Source: Parvibaculum sp041688015 (lineage in GTDB: Bacteria > Pseudomonadota > Alphaproteobacteria > Parvibaculales > Parvibaculaceae). From it: 64,000 bases of DNA. The stretch covers positions 119,934-183,933 of the forward strand of contig JBDNIY010000014.1 in the NCBI GenBank assembly GCA_041688015.1, written 5' to 3'. Below are positions 24,782-33,851 of this stretch, in pieces. The translations under genes were made by a program, and so were the position numbers. Under the pieces are notes generated by a model. It was not told the DNA's origin. It saw nothing but the letters and a program-made list of their open reading frames with translations, and made no database searches. Numbering within the stretch: the first letter of the stretch is position 1; each line of letters starts with the position of its first letter.

Positions 24782-26242
24782 TCAGGCCGCTTCGCTTTTT
24801 TCTGTTTCGAGATCACGCTTCATAATCAAGGCGTCGTGAAGGGCGCGCACAGAGGCGTCAAAATCCTTCGGTTTGACGATGAATTGGACGTCTACATTGC
24901 GGATTTGATATTGCATCCCCATGACTTCGATCTCGGCTTCATGCAGCGCCGTCATGGCCTCGGCCACCAGACCGGGCTTGGAAATGTCGCTGCCGATAAC
25001 CGACACCATGGCCACCGTCTGAGCGGTGATCGCTGCATTGGGAAAGCGCGTGTTGAGATCGGAAATGACACGACGGACAAGAGCGGGCTTGTCCGAAAGA
25101 TAATGGGTAATCGTATTGGCATTGGAGGACTTCGAGACGATCCATGCTTTGTAGCGGGTCAGTGTTTCGAGGATGGCGGCGTCGAAGCCTTTTTCGCCCA
25201 CCATGTCTTGCTCAAAGAACTGCAACGCATGCAGCGAACGAATACCGGTGATGATTTCGACGCGTGGCTTGTCCGACACATAGTCGGCGCGGATCAATGT
25301 GCCGCCATCTTCGCGGTCAAATGTGTTGCGCACCCTGAGCGCAATACCCGCCTGACGCAGGCCCTTACCGGCACCCGGATGAATGGCTTCCATACCGAGA
25401 TTGGCGAGTTGGTCAGCCACGTCATAGTTGGTGCTGCCGATCTTGCGGGCCTTGTCGGCGCCGACGAGACGCGGGTCGGCACTGGAGAGATGAAATTCTT
25501 TGTGGATGATGGCTTCACGCGCGCCAGACAAAACAGCAAGGCGCGAAAAGGTGATTTCTGAGTAACCGCGATCATAGCGGCGCACGGTACCCGCCTTGCT
25601 GGCGGCATAACCGGTGATGATCGGTAATGTGTTTTGCGTATCGACGGTTTTGAGGGCTTCGGCGATGCGCTCGTCCAAGGTCGGCGTGTCGCTCTCGCTC
25701 CAGCCGGTCAAATCGACGAAGACCGCATTGACGCCGCGCTCGCGCAGAAGAAGCGCTGTGCTATGGGCGCTATGGGCTTCGCCAAGGCCCGCCAGCATTT
25801 CACGCACGGTTGCCAAAGGCTCGGTCAAAAGGAATTGGCCATGGGCCCGCAGACGGTCGAGATCTTCCAGACAAACTCTCATGCCGTCGATGCGTTCATC
25901 GACGAACTGATTGGCCTCAGCGAGATTTTCAGGTTTCTCAAACATATTGAGATTGCGAGTCTTCATCGCCTCGCGGACCGTTTCCAACGCCTCGGCCCAA
26001 GGGCCGATGGTGTCATCGTCATCGGAATCGTCAGAGGTGAAATGCGCAAAGACGCCAGCCTCACCAGATTTTTTATGCTCCAGCAGCAGGTCGGTGATAC
26101 CCGCATAGGCGGATACGACGAACATGCGGCCATAGAGATCAGCGCCCTTGCGGCCGCCGATCAGGACGTTGTCAAAGACGGTCTTAGTTGCCGCCATAGA
26201 CGTGCCGCCAATTTTTTCGACACTATGCTTGATGGTCATCAA
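24782..26242 (-). CDS. ask: Aspartate kinase of the ectoine type (Ask_Ect)
   Basis: The 486-residue kinase starts with SVEKIGGTSM, the ATP-binding motif, and ends with two ACT-like regulatory repeats (MVSVIGSDISKPGLVAEAM). It makes aspartyl phosphate, the first step from aspartate to the ectoine precursor aspartate semialdehyde. Specialised Ask_Ect isoenzymes, linked to ectABC as here, escape normal feedback inhibition. A 159-base gap separates it from ectC; it holds a GC-rich hairpin (about 26324-26347) that could be a processing or partial termination site. Confidence 0.92.
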   Translation of the reverse strand: MMTIKHSVEKIGGTSMAATKTVFDNVLIGGRKGADLYGRMFVVSAYAGITDLLLEHKKSGEAGVFAHFTSDDSDDDDTIGPWAEALETVREAMKTRNLNMFEKPENLAEANQFVDERIDGMRVCLEDLDRLRAHGQFLLTEPLATVREMLAGLGEAHSAHSTALLLRERGVNAVFVDLTGWSESDTPTLDERIAEALKTVDTQNTLPIITGYAASKAGTVRRYDRGYSEITFSRLAVLSGAREAIIHKEFHLSSADPRLVGADKARKIGSTNYDVADQLANLGMEAIHPGAGKGLRQAGIALRVRNTFDREDGGTLIRADYVSDKPRVEIITGIRSLHALQFFEQDMVGEKGFDAAILETLTRYKAWIVSKSSNANTITHYLSDKPALVRRVISDLNTRFPNAAITAQTVAMVSVIGSDISKPGLVAEAMTALHEAEIEVMGMQYQIRNVDVQFIVKPKDFDASVRALHDALIMKRDLETEKSEAA

Positions 26243-26401
26243 GAGAACTCCATTTTTTCGGTCATGAACCGTCCCCGTGCGAACCGCCGGGCAGGCGGTA
26301 ACGCAATAGGGTCAAGGCGACCGCGCGCGGCAGATCGTCTGCGCGCGTTGAACGCGGCGTGAGATAAAGGCTATGCATGACGTTTGCGCTTATCGCATCC
26401 C

Positions 26402-26812
26402 CTAGCTTGCCAATCGATCCTTGGCGACGTCGGGATCGGCGGGATAGGCACCGGTCTCGTCATGCACTTCATTGCCAATGACGGGCGGGTTGAACACGCA
26501 AGCCGTGACGATATTGGTGCGTGGACGCACGATATGTCTGTCGTTGGCGTTGAGCGCATAGAGCGTGCCGGGCGACAGTTCATGCGTTTCGCCGGTGCCA
26601 AGATCTTCGATCGAGCCTTCGCCGGAGATAACAAAAACCGCCTCAAGATGGTTTTTGTAATGCATTTTGATTTCTTCACCGGCGTAAAGCGTGGTGATGT
26701 GGAAGGAAAAGCCCATCCCGTCACCCTTCAGCAAGATGCGAGCGCTCTCCCATTGCTTGACGCCAATGTTTTTGTCGGTTTTACGGATTTCGTCGAGTTT
26801 ACGAATAAGCAC
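26402..26812 (-). CDS. ectC: L-ectoine synthase
   Basis: The 136-residue cupin protein begins MLIRKLDEIRKTDKNI and has the EctC blocks MGFSFHITTLYAGEEIKMHYKNHLEAVF and GTLYALNANDRHIVR. It closes N-gamma-acetyl-diaminobutyrate to ectoine, an iron-dependent reaction in studied homologs. It lies 12 bases after ectB. Confidence 0.97.
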   Translation of the reverse strand: MLIRKLDEIRKTDKNIGVKQWESARILLKGDGMGFSFHITTLYAGEEIKMHYKNHLEAVFVISGEGSIEDLGTGETHELSPGTLYALNANDRHIVRPRTNIVTACVFNPPVIGNEVHDETGAYPADPDVAKDRLAS

Positions 26813-26824
26813 TGGTACTTCCTT

Positions 26825-28129
26825 TTAATCAGCTGCGACAACGAAAGCGGGCACAAGCGCGCGGCGCACACAGTCTTCCAGAATGTCGAGACCCTGAACG
26901 AGCACGTCGTCTTCGATGACGAGGGGCGCGAGCACCTTGACGATCTCGTCATGGGCACCACTGGTTTCGATGATGAGGCCGCGATCAAAGGCAGCCGAGG
27001 TGACACGCTTGGCGACCTTGGCCGTCTTCATGTCGATCCCGCGCATCATGCCGCGACCGCGTGTGGAAAGGTCATGCTCTGCGGCCATACGATCCAGACG
27101 CATCTGCAGATATTCACCGCGACGGGCCACATCTTTTTCAAAGACGTCGTTTGTCCAGAAATGCTTGAGCGCGGCGGTCGCCGTGACGAAGGCGTGGTTG
27201 TTGCCACGGAAGGTGCCGTTATGCTCACCGGGCGACCACTGGTCGAGTTCGGGGTGAAACAGCGTCAAGGCAAAGGGCAGGCCCATGCCGGAAAGCGATT
27301 TGGCCAATGTGATGATATCGGGCTTGATGCCTGCTTCTTCAAAGCTGAAGAAACCGCCGGTACGCCCACAGCCAGCCTGAATGTCATCAACGATAAGAAG
27401 CGCGTCGTGACGCTTGGCGATGTCGGCGATGGCGCGCAGCCATTCAGGCGACGCGGTGTTGAGGCCGCCCTCACCTTGCAGCGTTTCGACGATGATGGCG
27501 GCGGGCTTATCAAGGCCACTTGAGGGATCAGACAGGCGCTGCTCAAGCAGCTCAGCCGTGTTCACATCGGGGCCGAAATAGCCGTCATAGGGCTCATGGC
27601 TGACATTGCCGAGCGGCACGCCAGCGCCCGCGCGCTTGCCTTCATTGCCCGTGCAGGCCAAGGCGCCAAGCGTCATGCCGTGAAAGCCGTTGGTGAAGGC
27701 GATGACGAGTTCGCGACCCTTGATCTTGCGCGCAAGCTTCAAGGCGGCTTCAACCGCGTTGGTGCCTGTGGGGCCCGTAAACATGGCGCGATATTCCATA
27801 CCACGCGGCTTCAAGATGACGCCTTCAAGGGTCTTGAGGAACTCTGCCTTGGCGTCAGTATGCAAATCGAGCGCATGGGTGATGCCATCAGCCATGATGT
27901 AATCGATCAGGGCCTGCTTCAGCAGCGGATGGTTGTGGCCGTAGTTGAGCGAGGAGCAGCCCGACAGAAAGTCGAGATAGCGCCCGCCTTCATTGTCGTA
28001 CATCCAGACGCCTTCGGCGCGATTGAACTGACGCGGCATGGAGCGCGAATAGGTACGCACTTTGGATTCCATGCGATCATAGATGGCCATATCAGGCTTC
28101 GTTCGGCTTGGGCGGGGTTCGATGGTCAT
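26825..28129 (-). CDS. ectB: Diaminobutyrate-2-oxoglutarate aminotransferase
   Basis: The 434-residue class III aminotransferase has FTGPTGTNAVEAALKLARK and the PLP lysine in LAKSLSGMGLPFAL. It converts aspartate semialdehyde and glutamate to 2,4-diaminobutyrate. Its start overlaps the ectA stop in an ATGA, indicating coupled translation. Confidence 0.97.
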   Translation of the reverse strand: MTIEPRPSRTKPDMAIYDRMESKVRTYSRSMPRQFNRAEGVWMYDNEGGRYLDFLSGCSSLNYGHNHPLLKQALIDYIMADGITHALDLHTDAKAEFLKTLEGVILKPRGMEYRAMFTGPTGTNAVEAALKLARKIKGRELVIAFTNGFHGMTLGALACTGNEGKRAGAGVPLGNVSHEPYDGYFGPDVNTAELLEQRLSDPSSGLDKPAAIIVETLQGEGGLNTASPEWLRAIADIAKRHDALLIVDDIQAGCGRTGGFFSFEEAGIKPDIITLAKSLSGMGLPFALTLFHPELDQWSPGEHNGTFRGNNHAFVTATAALKHFWTNDVFEKDVARRGEYLQMRLDRMAAEHDLSTRGRGMMRGIDMKTAKVAKRVTSAAFDRGLIIETSGAHDEIVKVLAPLVIEDDVLVQGLDILEDCVRRALVPAFVVAAD

Positions 28130-28848
28130 AGGATTGCCTCCAGTTTGGCCTTGTCAGCCAAGTTTGATTGTGCGGGCGCTGTCACGATCGGGCCGATGGT
28201 GGCCAGAAACTCCGTGTCATGTGCGCCGGCGAAATGGGCGTCACGCTCAAACAGCGGACGCTTGTGAATATCGATGCCACGGCGACGGGCGAAGGAGCCA
28301 AACAGGCCCCATGAGGCAGCATTGTCCTCGGTGATCGTCGTGGTCAGCTTGGTAACGCCGCGAAAGGCGGGGCGCGTGAGCAAATGCTCCAGCATGCGGC
28401 GACCAAGGCTCATGCCTCGCGCGCTTTCATGCACGGCCACCTGCCAGACAAACATCTCGTCGGGCGCGGAAGGTGGGCGATAGGCCGAAATCCAACCCGC
28501 GATCTCAGGGCCGCTGGCATTTTCACGTTCAGGGCCGCGGGCGCTTTCGCGCTCGACCAGGACGCAGGTGTCGGCAAAGTGGCTACATTGCAAAAGGTTG
28601 CAATAGGCCGAATTGGTATCGAGCGGCGGGCAGGCGGCTATAAGTGCGGAAACAGACGGGCCGTCTTCGGTCCGTGGTGGCCTAAAACGGAGGTTTTGCC
28701 CGCCGTCCTGACTTGGTTTCGCATCTTTCTCCGTTATTCCTGAACCAGCACCATCGTGACTGCAAATAGAAATTATTTCGTCCTCCGAAGGAATTTTCTC
28801 TGGAATGCAGGTGCTAACTGCCTCATCAGTGAGCAGGGTATAAACCAA
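28126..28848 (-). CDS. ectA: Diaminobutyrate acetyltransferase (start codon uncertain)
   Basis: The GNAT acetyltransferase core runs from LRFRPPRTEDGPSV through CPPLDTNSAYCNLLQC and FVWQVAVHESARGMSLGRRML and is clearly EctA. It acetylates diaminobutyrate with acetyl-CoA. Homologs have about 170-190 residues; this frame has 240 from a TTG at 28848, with about 50 extra N-terminal residues of no known similarity. No in-frame ATG exists before the core. An ATG at 28724, preceded by ACGGAGAAAG, is one base out of frame. The true start may be a rare codon after GGAGGACGAA, or a one-base indel may separate that ATG from the core. Confidence 0.9.
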   Translation of the reverse strand: MVYTLLTDEAVSTCIPEKIPSEDEIISICSHDGAGSGITEKDAKPSQDGGQNLRFRPPRTEDGPSVSALIAACPPLDTNSAYCNLLQCSHFADTCVLVERESARGPERENASGPEIAGWISAYRPPSAPDEMFVWQVAVHESARGMSLGRRMLEHLLTRPAFRGVTKLTTTITEDNAASWGLFGSFARRRGIDIHKRPLFERDAHFAGAHDTEFLATIGPIVTAPAQSNLADKAKLEAIL

Positions 28849-28976
28849 ATGTGGCGTTTTTTCAACCTAATGGCGGAAATCCGCGGAATTCTGGGGGAAA
28901 TTGCTTCGGATATAGAAGTATCTAAGGCGATTTATGCCACTTGGCAAGGTCGATCCAAACCGATAATCGTTGATCT

Positions 28977-29462
28977 ATGAACAGGCAGATCACAGACCAG
29001 ACCTTGCGGGCGCTGCGCCGCATCCTCCGCGCCGCCGATCAGGGAGGCCGCAAACTCGCCATTGCGACGGGTTTGACGCCCTCACAACTGATGGTGTTGC
29101 AGCAAATCGAGCGCAGCGACGCGACGACGCCGGGCTCGGTGGCCGCCTCGCTCAAATTCGGCCAAGCGACGGTGACCAATATTGTGGACCGGCTGGAGGG
29201 TGCGGGCTTTGTCACGCGCAAGCGCAACGAACGCGACAAACGCCAGATCCATTTGCACCTCACGGCGAGGGGTCGCACCGTGCTTGATCAGGCACCTGAT
29301 CTTCTGCAGGCGCAGTTTCGGGACCGCTTTGAGGGCCTGCCGAACTGGGAGCAGGCGATGATCCTAGCCGCGCTAGAGCATCTAGGTGCCTTGCTTGATG
29401 CTGGCGACATAGACGCCGCACCGCTGATCGACGGCGGTGTGATCGACCGCACGCTCGAATAG
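28977..29462 (+). CDS. ectR: MarR family regulator, likely EctR
   Basis: The 161-residue protein has the MarR winged helix (LTPSQLMVLQQIERSDATTPGSVAASLKFGQATVTNIVDRLEGAGFV) and the wing KRNERDKRQIHLHLT. It is divergent from ectA with only about 130 bases between. EctR proteins of methylotrophs repress ectABC from this position and bind a palindrome in the promoter. The intergenic part is AT-rich (GATATAGAAGTATC at about 28909) but no long palindrome was seen. Confidence 0.88.
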   Translation: MNRQITDQTLRALRRILRAADQGGRKLAIATGLTPSQLMVLQQIERSDATTPGSVAASLKFGQATVTNIVDRLEGAGFVTRKRNERDKRQIHLHLTARGRTVLDQAPDLLQAQFRDRFEGLPNWEQAMILAALEHLGALLDAGDIDAAPLIDGGVIDRTLE

Positions 29463-29539
29463 CTCTTTATAGGAATGATAAATTTTCCATAGCAAGGACA
29501 CGATCTTCATAGCAATGACATTGGCAGAATCGGGCATAG

Positions 29540-29579
29540 TGCCCTCCCTTTGCTCCAACTGCCCTCCCTTTGCTCCATT
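29540..29579 (+). repeat. Tandem 20-bp repeat before the SLC13 permease gene
   Basis: TGCCCTCCCTTTGCTCCA occurs at 29540-29557 and again at 29560-29577, a 20-base period with two variable bases at the end of each unit. It lies 13 bases before the start codon, in place of the usual ribosome-site region, and the complementary (minus) strand reads as GGAG-rich. The effect on expression is unknown. Confidence 0.85.
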
Positions 29580-29591
29580 TGAAGGTGCGCG

Positions 29592-31367
29592 ATGACGGCC
29601 CCGCAAGCGATTGCTTTTGGAATTCTCGGCGCGACCCTCATTCTTTTTGTTTGGGGACGGTGGCGCTATGACGTGGTGGCGATCTTTGCGCTGCTGGCGG
29701 TGACACTAACCGGCCTTGTGCCGACGGCCGAGGCCTTTTCAGGCTTTGCCCATCCCGCTGTCATCACGGTCGCCGCCGTGCTGGTCATCAGTCGCGGCTT
29801 GCAGAACGCTGGGCTGGTGGAACTGGTGGTCAAGGCCATCGGGCCGCTGCGGGGGCGCGAAAACCTGCAACTGGCCGCCCAATGTGTCGTCATCGCTATC
29901 TTGTCGAGCTTCATGAACAATGTGGGTGCGCTGGCGCTGATGCTGCCGGTGGCTATGCGTAATGCCTATCGCGATGGCTATCCGCCGTCAAAGTCGCTGA
30001 TGCCGCTGGCTTTTGCGTCGCTGCTGGGCGGCCTAACCACGCTGATCGGCACACCGCCCAATATCATTATTGCTAGTTTTCGCGCTCAGCAATCAGGCCA
30101 TGCGTTCAACATGTTCGACTTCACACCGGTCGGCCTTGCCGTGGCGGTGGTCGGGCTAGTCTTTCTCATCTTTGTGGGTTGGCGACTGCTGCCGCAGGGC
30201 GAGCGCAAATCCAACGGCAAACCTGCCTTTGAGATCGACGACTACATCACCGAGGCGCAAGTCCCTGAAGGGGCTAAAGCCGTCGGCATGACCGTGTTTG
30301 AAATGGAAAAACTCGCCGATGATGACGTTATCATTGCGGGCATCGTGCATGACGATCATCGCCGTCTTGTGCCCAACGGCTATCAGCGCTTGCGCGCAGG
30401 CGATGTGTTGATCCTGCGCGGCGACACAGCCGCGTTCAAGGCGATGATCGACGGCGGCGGATTGAAACTGGTTGGCGACGAAGCGCTTAACCGCGACGAT
30501 CTGAAATCGGATGAGATCGATCTCGTTGAAGCGGTGGTGAGCCCGGGGTCCATTCTGATCGGGCGCACGCCTATGACGTCTCGTCTGCGCACGGTACATG
30601 GCATCAACCTGCTGGCCGTGGCACGCCAAGGGCGGCGGATCGGCGAGCGCATTCGCGACATTACATTTCATGCCGGTGACGTGATCTTGCTGCAGGGACC
30701 GCGCAACACCATGACCGAGATCCTCGCGACACTCGACTGCCTGCCGCTTGCTGATCGCAGCATCAGCATTGGGCGGCAACGGCGTCTGGTGCTGGCAGGC
30801 GGCATGTTCGTGATCGCCATCGCGCTGGTGATCGCGGGCCTTGTGCCTGTGCATGTAGCCTTTGTCGGCGCGGCGGTGGGGATGGTGGCCAGTAATATCG
30901 TTCGGCCCAATGAGGTCTATCAAGCCATCGACTGGCCCGTGATCGTTTTGTTGGCGGCGATGTTTCCTGTCGGCGGCGCACTGGAGGCCACGGGCGGGGC
31001 CAACCTTGTGGCGGGCTCTATCCTCGATCTGACGCGAGGTTTGAGTGTCGCCTGGGTGCTGGTGATATTGCTTGTCGCCACCATGTTCATCTCTGATCTC
31101 ATCAACAACAATGCGACCGCCGTGCTGATGGCCCCCATTTCCATCACGCTGGCTGACCGGTTGCATGTCCATTCCGATCCGTTCTTGATGGCGGTCGCCA
31201 TCGGTGCGTCTTGCGCTTTCCTGACACCGATTGGCCACCAGTCAAACACGCTGGTGATGGAACCCGGCGGCTATCGCTTTTCAGACTATTGGCGGGTCGG
31301 GCTGCCGCTGCAGGTCGCAATTGTCGCCGTTGCCGTGCCGATGATCCTGTGGGTCTGGCCGCTTTAG
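29592..31367 (+). CDS. SLC13 family permease with two RCK_C/TrkA-C domains
   Basis: The 591-residue protein has membrane helices at both ends, the divalent anion:Na+ signatures SSFMNNVGALALMLPVA and LIGTPPNIIIA in the first half and ISDLINNNATAVLMAP plus TPIGHQSNTLVMEPGGY in the second. Two soluble RCK_C domains lie in the middle (about 210-380). Such proteins import sulfate or dicarboxylates and are often annotated only as SLC13 permease. The substrate cannot be read here. The decayed histidine kinase gene follows after nine bases. Confidence 0.9.
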   Translation: MTAPQAIAFGILGATLILFVWGRWRYDVVAIFALLAVTLTGLVPTAEAFSGFAHPAVITVAAVLVISRGLQNAGLVELVVKAIGPLRGRENLQLAAQCVVIAILSSFMNNVGALALMLPVAMRNAYRDGYPPSKSLMPLAFASLLGGLTTLIGTPPNIIIASFRAQQSGHAFNMFDFTPVGLAVAVVGLVFLIFVGWRLLPQGERKSNGKPAFEIDDYITEAQVPEGAKAVGMTVFEMEKLADDDVIIAGIVHDDHRRLVPNGYQRLRAGDVLILRGDTAAFKAMIDGGGLKLVGDEALNRDDLKSDEIDLVEAVVSPGSILIGRTPMTSRLRTVHGINLLAVARQGRRIGERIRDITFHAGDVILLQGPRNTMTEILATLDCLPLADRSISIGRQRRLVLAGGMFVIAIALVIAGLVPVHVAFVGAAVGMVASNIVRPNEVYQAIDWPVIVLLAAMFPVGGALEATGGANLVAGSILDLTRGLSVAWVLVILLVATMFISDLINNNATAVLMAPISITLADRLHVHSDPFLMAVAIGASCAFLTPIGHQSNTLVMEPGGYRFSDYWRVGLPLQVAIVAVAVPMILWVWPL

Positions 31368-31376
31368 GAGCGGCAC

Positions 31377-33005
31377 ATGAGGGAAATAGAACGCATGACG
31401 GCACGATCTGAGCGCCTCTCGCAATTCCACCTCAATCCTGACAGGCTTAAGCTGGAGCAAGCCCGCTTGCTGGTCGAGCGCACGCGCAGTTCAGCCATCA
31501 CCATCTTTTGTCTTCTCAGTCTCTATTCGCTCATTCTCACCTTAACCGCGCCGGTTCTCTGGATCGCGGCATGGTTTGTGGCGGCGGCGCGCAGGCATCA
31601 ACGACGACAATGCGGCCGCCTATCTACGATGGCACACGGCCATCTCATGCGTCACCGGCGCCATATGGGGCGGCGGGGCGGCAGGGCTGACCGATTTGCA
31701 ATCGGAGACAAGCATTTTTACCATTAGCGTCATCGTGCTGAGCATTACGCTGGGCGGCATTTTACCTCAATCGGCCTATCGGCGCTCTTATGTTGGGCTC
31801 GCGACTTTCGCCATGCTGCCCTATGCGGCGTGGATCCTGTTTGCGGCCGACTGGCCGATTACAGGCATCGGGGGTGGCGTGATGTTGGCCTATGGTTTCT
31901 TCATGTCGGCCAGCGCCCGTGTCGAGAGCGGCACGCGCGACATGCTGGCTGTCAAACAAAACAAGGCGCTGATCAAGAAATTGGACTGCCAGCATCGCGC
32001 TTTGCAACGCGCCAACGAAGAAAAAACACGGTTTCTGGCTGCAACCAGCCATGACCTCGCCCAGCCACTTCACGCGCAGGGTTCTATATCGCGATTTTGC
32101 GTGAAAAAATGCACGACGCAGATCAATTGGCGCTGTTGGACAAGATCGATGATAGTTGGCAAGGCTTGGGCCATTTGCTCAAAGGGCTTGCCGATGTGAC
32201 CCGGCTCGACGCGGGCGTGATTGTGCCTGATTTACGGATCATTGATATCGCGGCACTGGTACAGCGCGTCGGAGACGAATTTTCTGCTGAAGCGGTTGAT
32301 CTAAACATTCGCTTGATTGTTGAAAGCCTGTCTGCGCCCGTGCGAACTGACCCACTGATCCTGATCCGCGTTTTGCGCAATCTCGTTTCCAATGCGCTCA
32401 AGTTCACCGAGCAAGGTGGCATCGTGCATCTGGGTGTCGCGGAGGCAGAAAACGGCACACTGAAGATGCTGGTGGAAGACACCGGCTGCGGTATTGCACC
32501 TGACAAGCTCCATCAAGTGTTTGACGAATATGTGCAGCTTGGCAATCATGAACGCGACCACAAGAAGGGCCTTGGGCTTGGGCTTGGGCTTGCCATCGTG
32601 CAGCGTCTCGTCCGCCTGCTCGACCTTGATCTCACCTTCACATCGCAACCCGGCATCGGCACCACAGTCTCGCTGACGCTTGAGCGCGCCAACGGCACAC
32701 CCATGCCGCTGGAGGGCGTCGACGAGAGCTGGCTGCGTCACACCACGCCCATTGGCAATCTCTGTGTTCTTCTGGTGGGTAGCGAAGACACCATTCGCGC
32801 TGGCATGACAACCGTTTTAACAAGCTGGGGATGTCAGGTCTATTCGGCGCAGTCGACGAACGGGGCGATCGACATTCTCAACCAGACCGGTGCAACACCG
32901 CATGTTCTGCTGGTCAATCAGCGCCTGAGCGACAGTGAGACGGGGCTGCAAGTGACCGAGCGTGTGCGCGATGAAATCAATGATGTGCCCACCATGCTCC
33001 ACATT
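31377..33005 (+). pseudogene. Hybrid sensor histidine kinase, broken by two frameshifts and a 3' deletion
   Basis: Three frames together give one kinase: membrane segments (31377 to about 31580, then a shifted frame to about 32082), HisKA (SHDLAQPLHAQG), then a third frame with REKMHDADQ, HATPase (NLVSNALKFTEQGG, DTGCGIAPDKL) and the start of a receiver (LCVLLVGSEDTIRAGM). The first break is near 31580 in a GCG run (net +1). The second is at about 32081-32084, where GGGTTCTAT needs one more T to restore GFYIAILREK. A (CTTGGG)n slip adds an extra Gly-Leu. The receiver stops at about 33000, where a convergent gene begins. The start after TAGGAGCGGCAC is intact. Confidence 0.87.
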
Positions 33006-33400
33006 TCATCGGTGAGGTATATTTCGCCCGCGAGCACCGTTTCGATAGCCGTGCGCAAGATGATGGACGGCGTCGATTTGCCGAGGAAGCCACGCGCGCC
33101 CATGTTGAGGACCGTTTCGACAGGCGGCATGGTGTCGATGCCGGAAATGATCAGGACGGGCGTCGTCACGCGACGCGCCTTGAGCGCCTGCAAGAAGGCG
33201 ACGCCGTTCGTTTCTTCCATGACAAGATCACACAGAATGAGATCGAACTGTGATCCCGCTTCGATCCGGCGCAGCGCCTCGCGCGGCGAACTGAAACCTT
33301 CGCAGTCATAAGCCTTGTCGAGTGTCTTGATGATCTCGCGCAAGCCATCGAGAAACATGTGATGGTCGTCGATCAGCGCAATCTTGATGGGTTTGCTCAT
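32918..33400 (-). pseudogene. NarL/FixJ-type response regulator lacking its DNA-binding domain
   Basis: The frame starts at ATG 33400 and encodes a complete receiver: IALIDDHHMFLDGL, phospho-Asp in ILCDLVMEE, and GARGFLGKS with the conserved Lys. After AGEIYLTDEM at about 33010 a NarL-type helix-turn-helix should follow. Instead the frame runs into the antisense of the histidine kinase receiver and stops at 32918. One deletion seems to have removed the 3' ends of both convergent genes. The protein could still be made as a lone receiver but cannot regulate transcription in the usual way. Confidence 0.85.
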
Positions 33401-33851
33401 CAAGCCACGTCCGGGTAGCGCAAGGCCGCAACCTGTACACAGGCCGAATGACTGTCAGTCATTGACGACGACACGGCTCTTCCTCTCCATCCACAAGCAA
33501 ATATCCGGCATCTGGCTTTCTGGATCGCACAAATCAGACGCGGCTCACGCAAACGTGGTGATAGGGAACAATGTGTGCATTGTCGAGCAAGGCTGCGCCT
33601 ATGACAAGATGTAACGAACGCGCTTGCGCGGTGCCGCGATGCCAGGCACGTCTGATTGTCCAGTTGCAATAAATTTCGCGCACGCCGTCAATCACCCTTT
33701 TTGATGAGGCAGACTTTTTGTCAGAACCGCATCAGCGCGTGAAACGGTCGGGTGAGAAACGCCGTGTTTTGCCGTGCCTTGATTTTTAATATTGGGGCTC
33801 GCGCCAACCTACCCACTCCGTCCATACTGCAAATGGAGAGCGGAGAGCGAC
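33401..33851. other. Intergenic region, no gene recognised
   Basis: About 450 bases between the decayed response regulator and the MscS channel gene. Short open frames on both strands show no recognisable protein features. No strong hairpin or palindrome was seen. It presumably holds the promoter of the channel gene at its right end. Confidence 0.5.

Noticed and set aside
28756..28980. A short plus-strand frame between ectA and ectR
   Set aside because: It overlaps the 5' end of ectA, has no family features and ends at the ectR start; more likely promoter region than a gene.
33401..33851. Possible remnants of further two-component genes
   Set aside because: Short frames on both strands show no receiver, kinase or HTH features.
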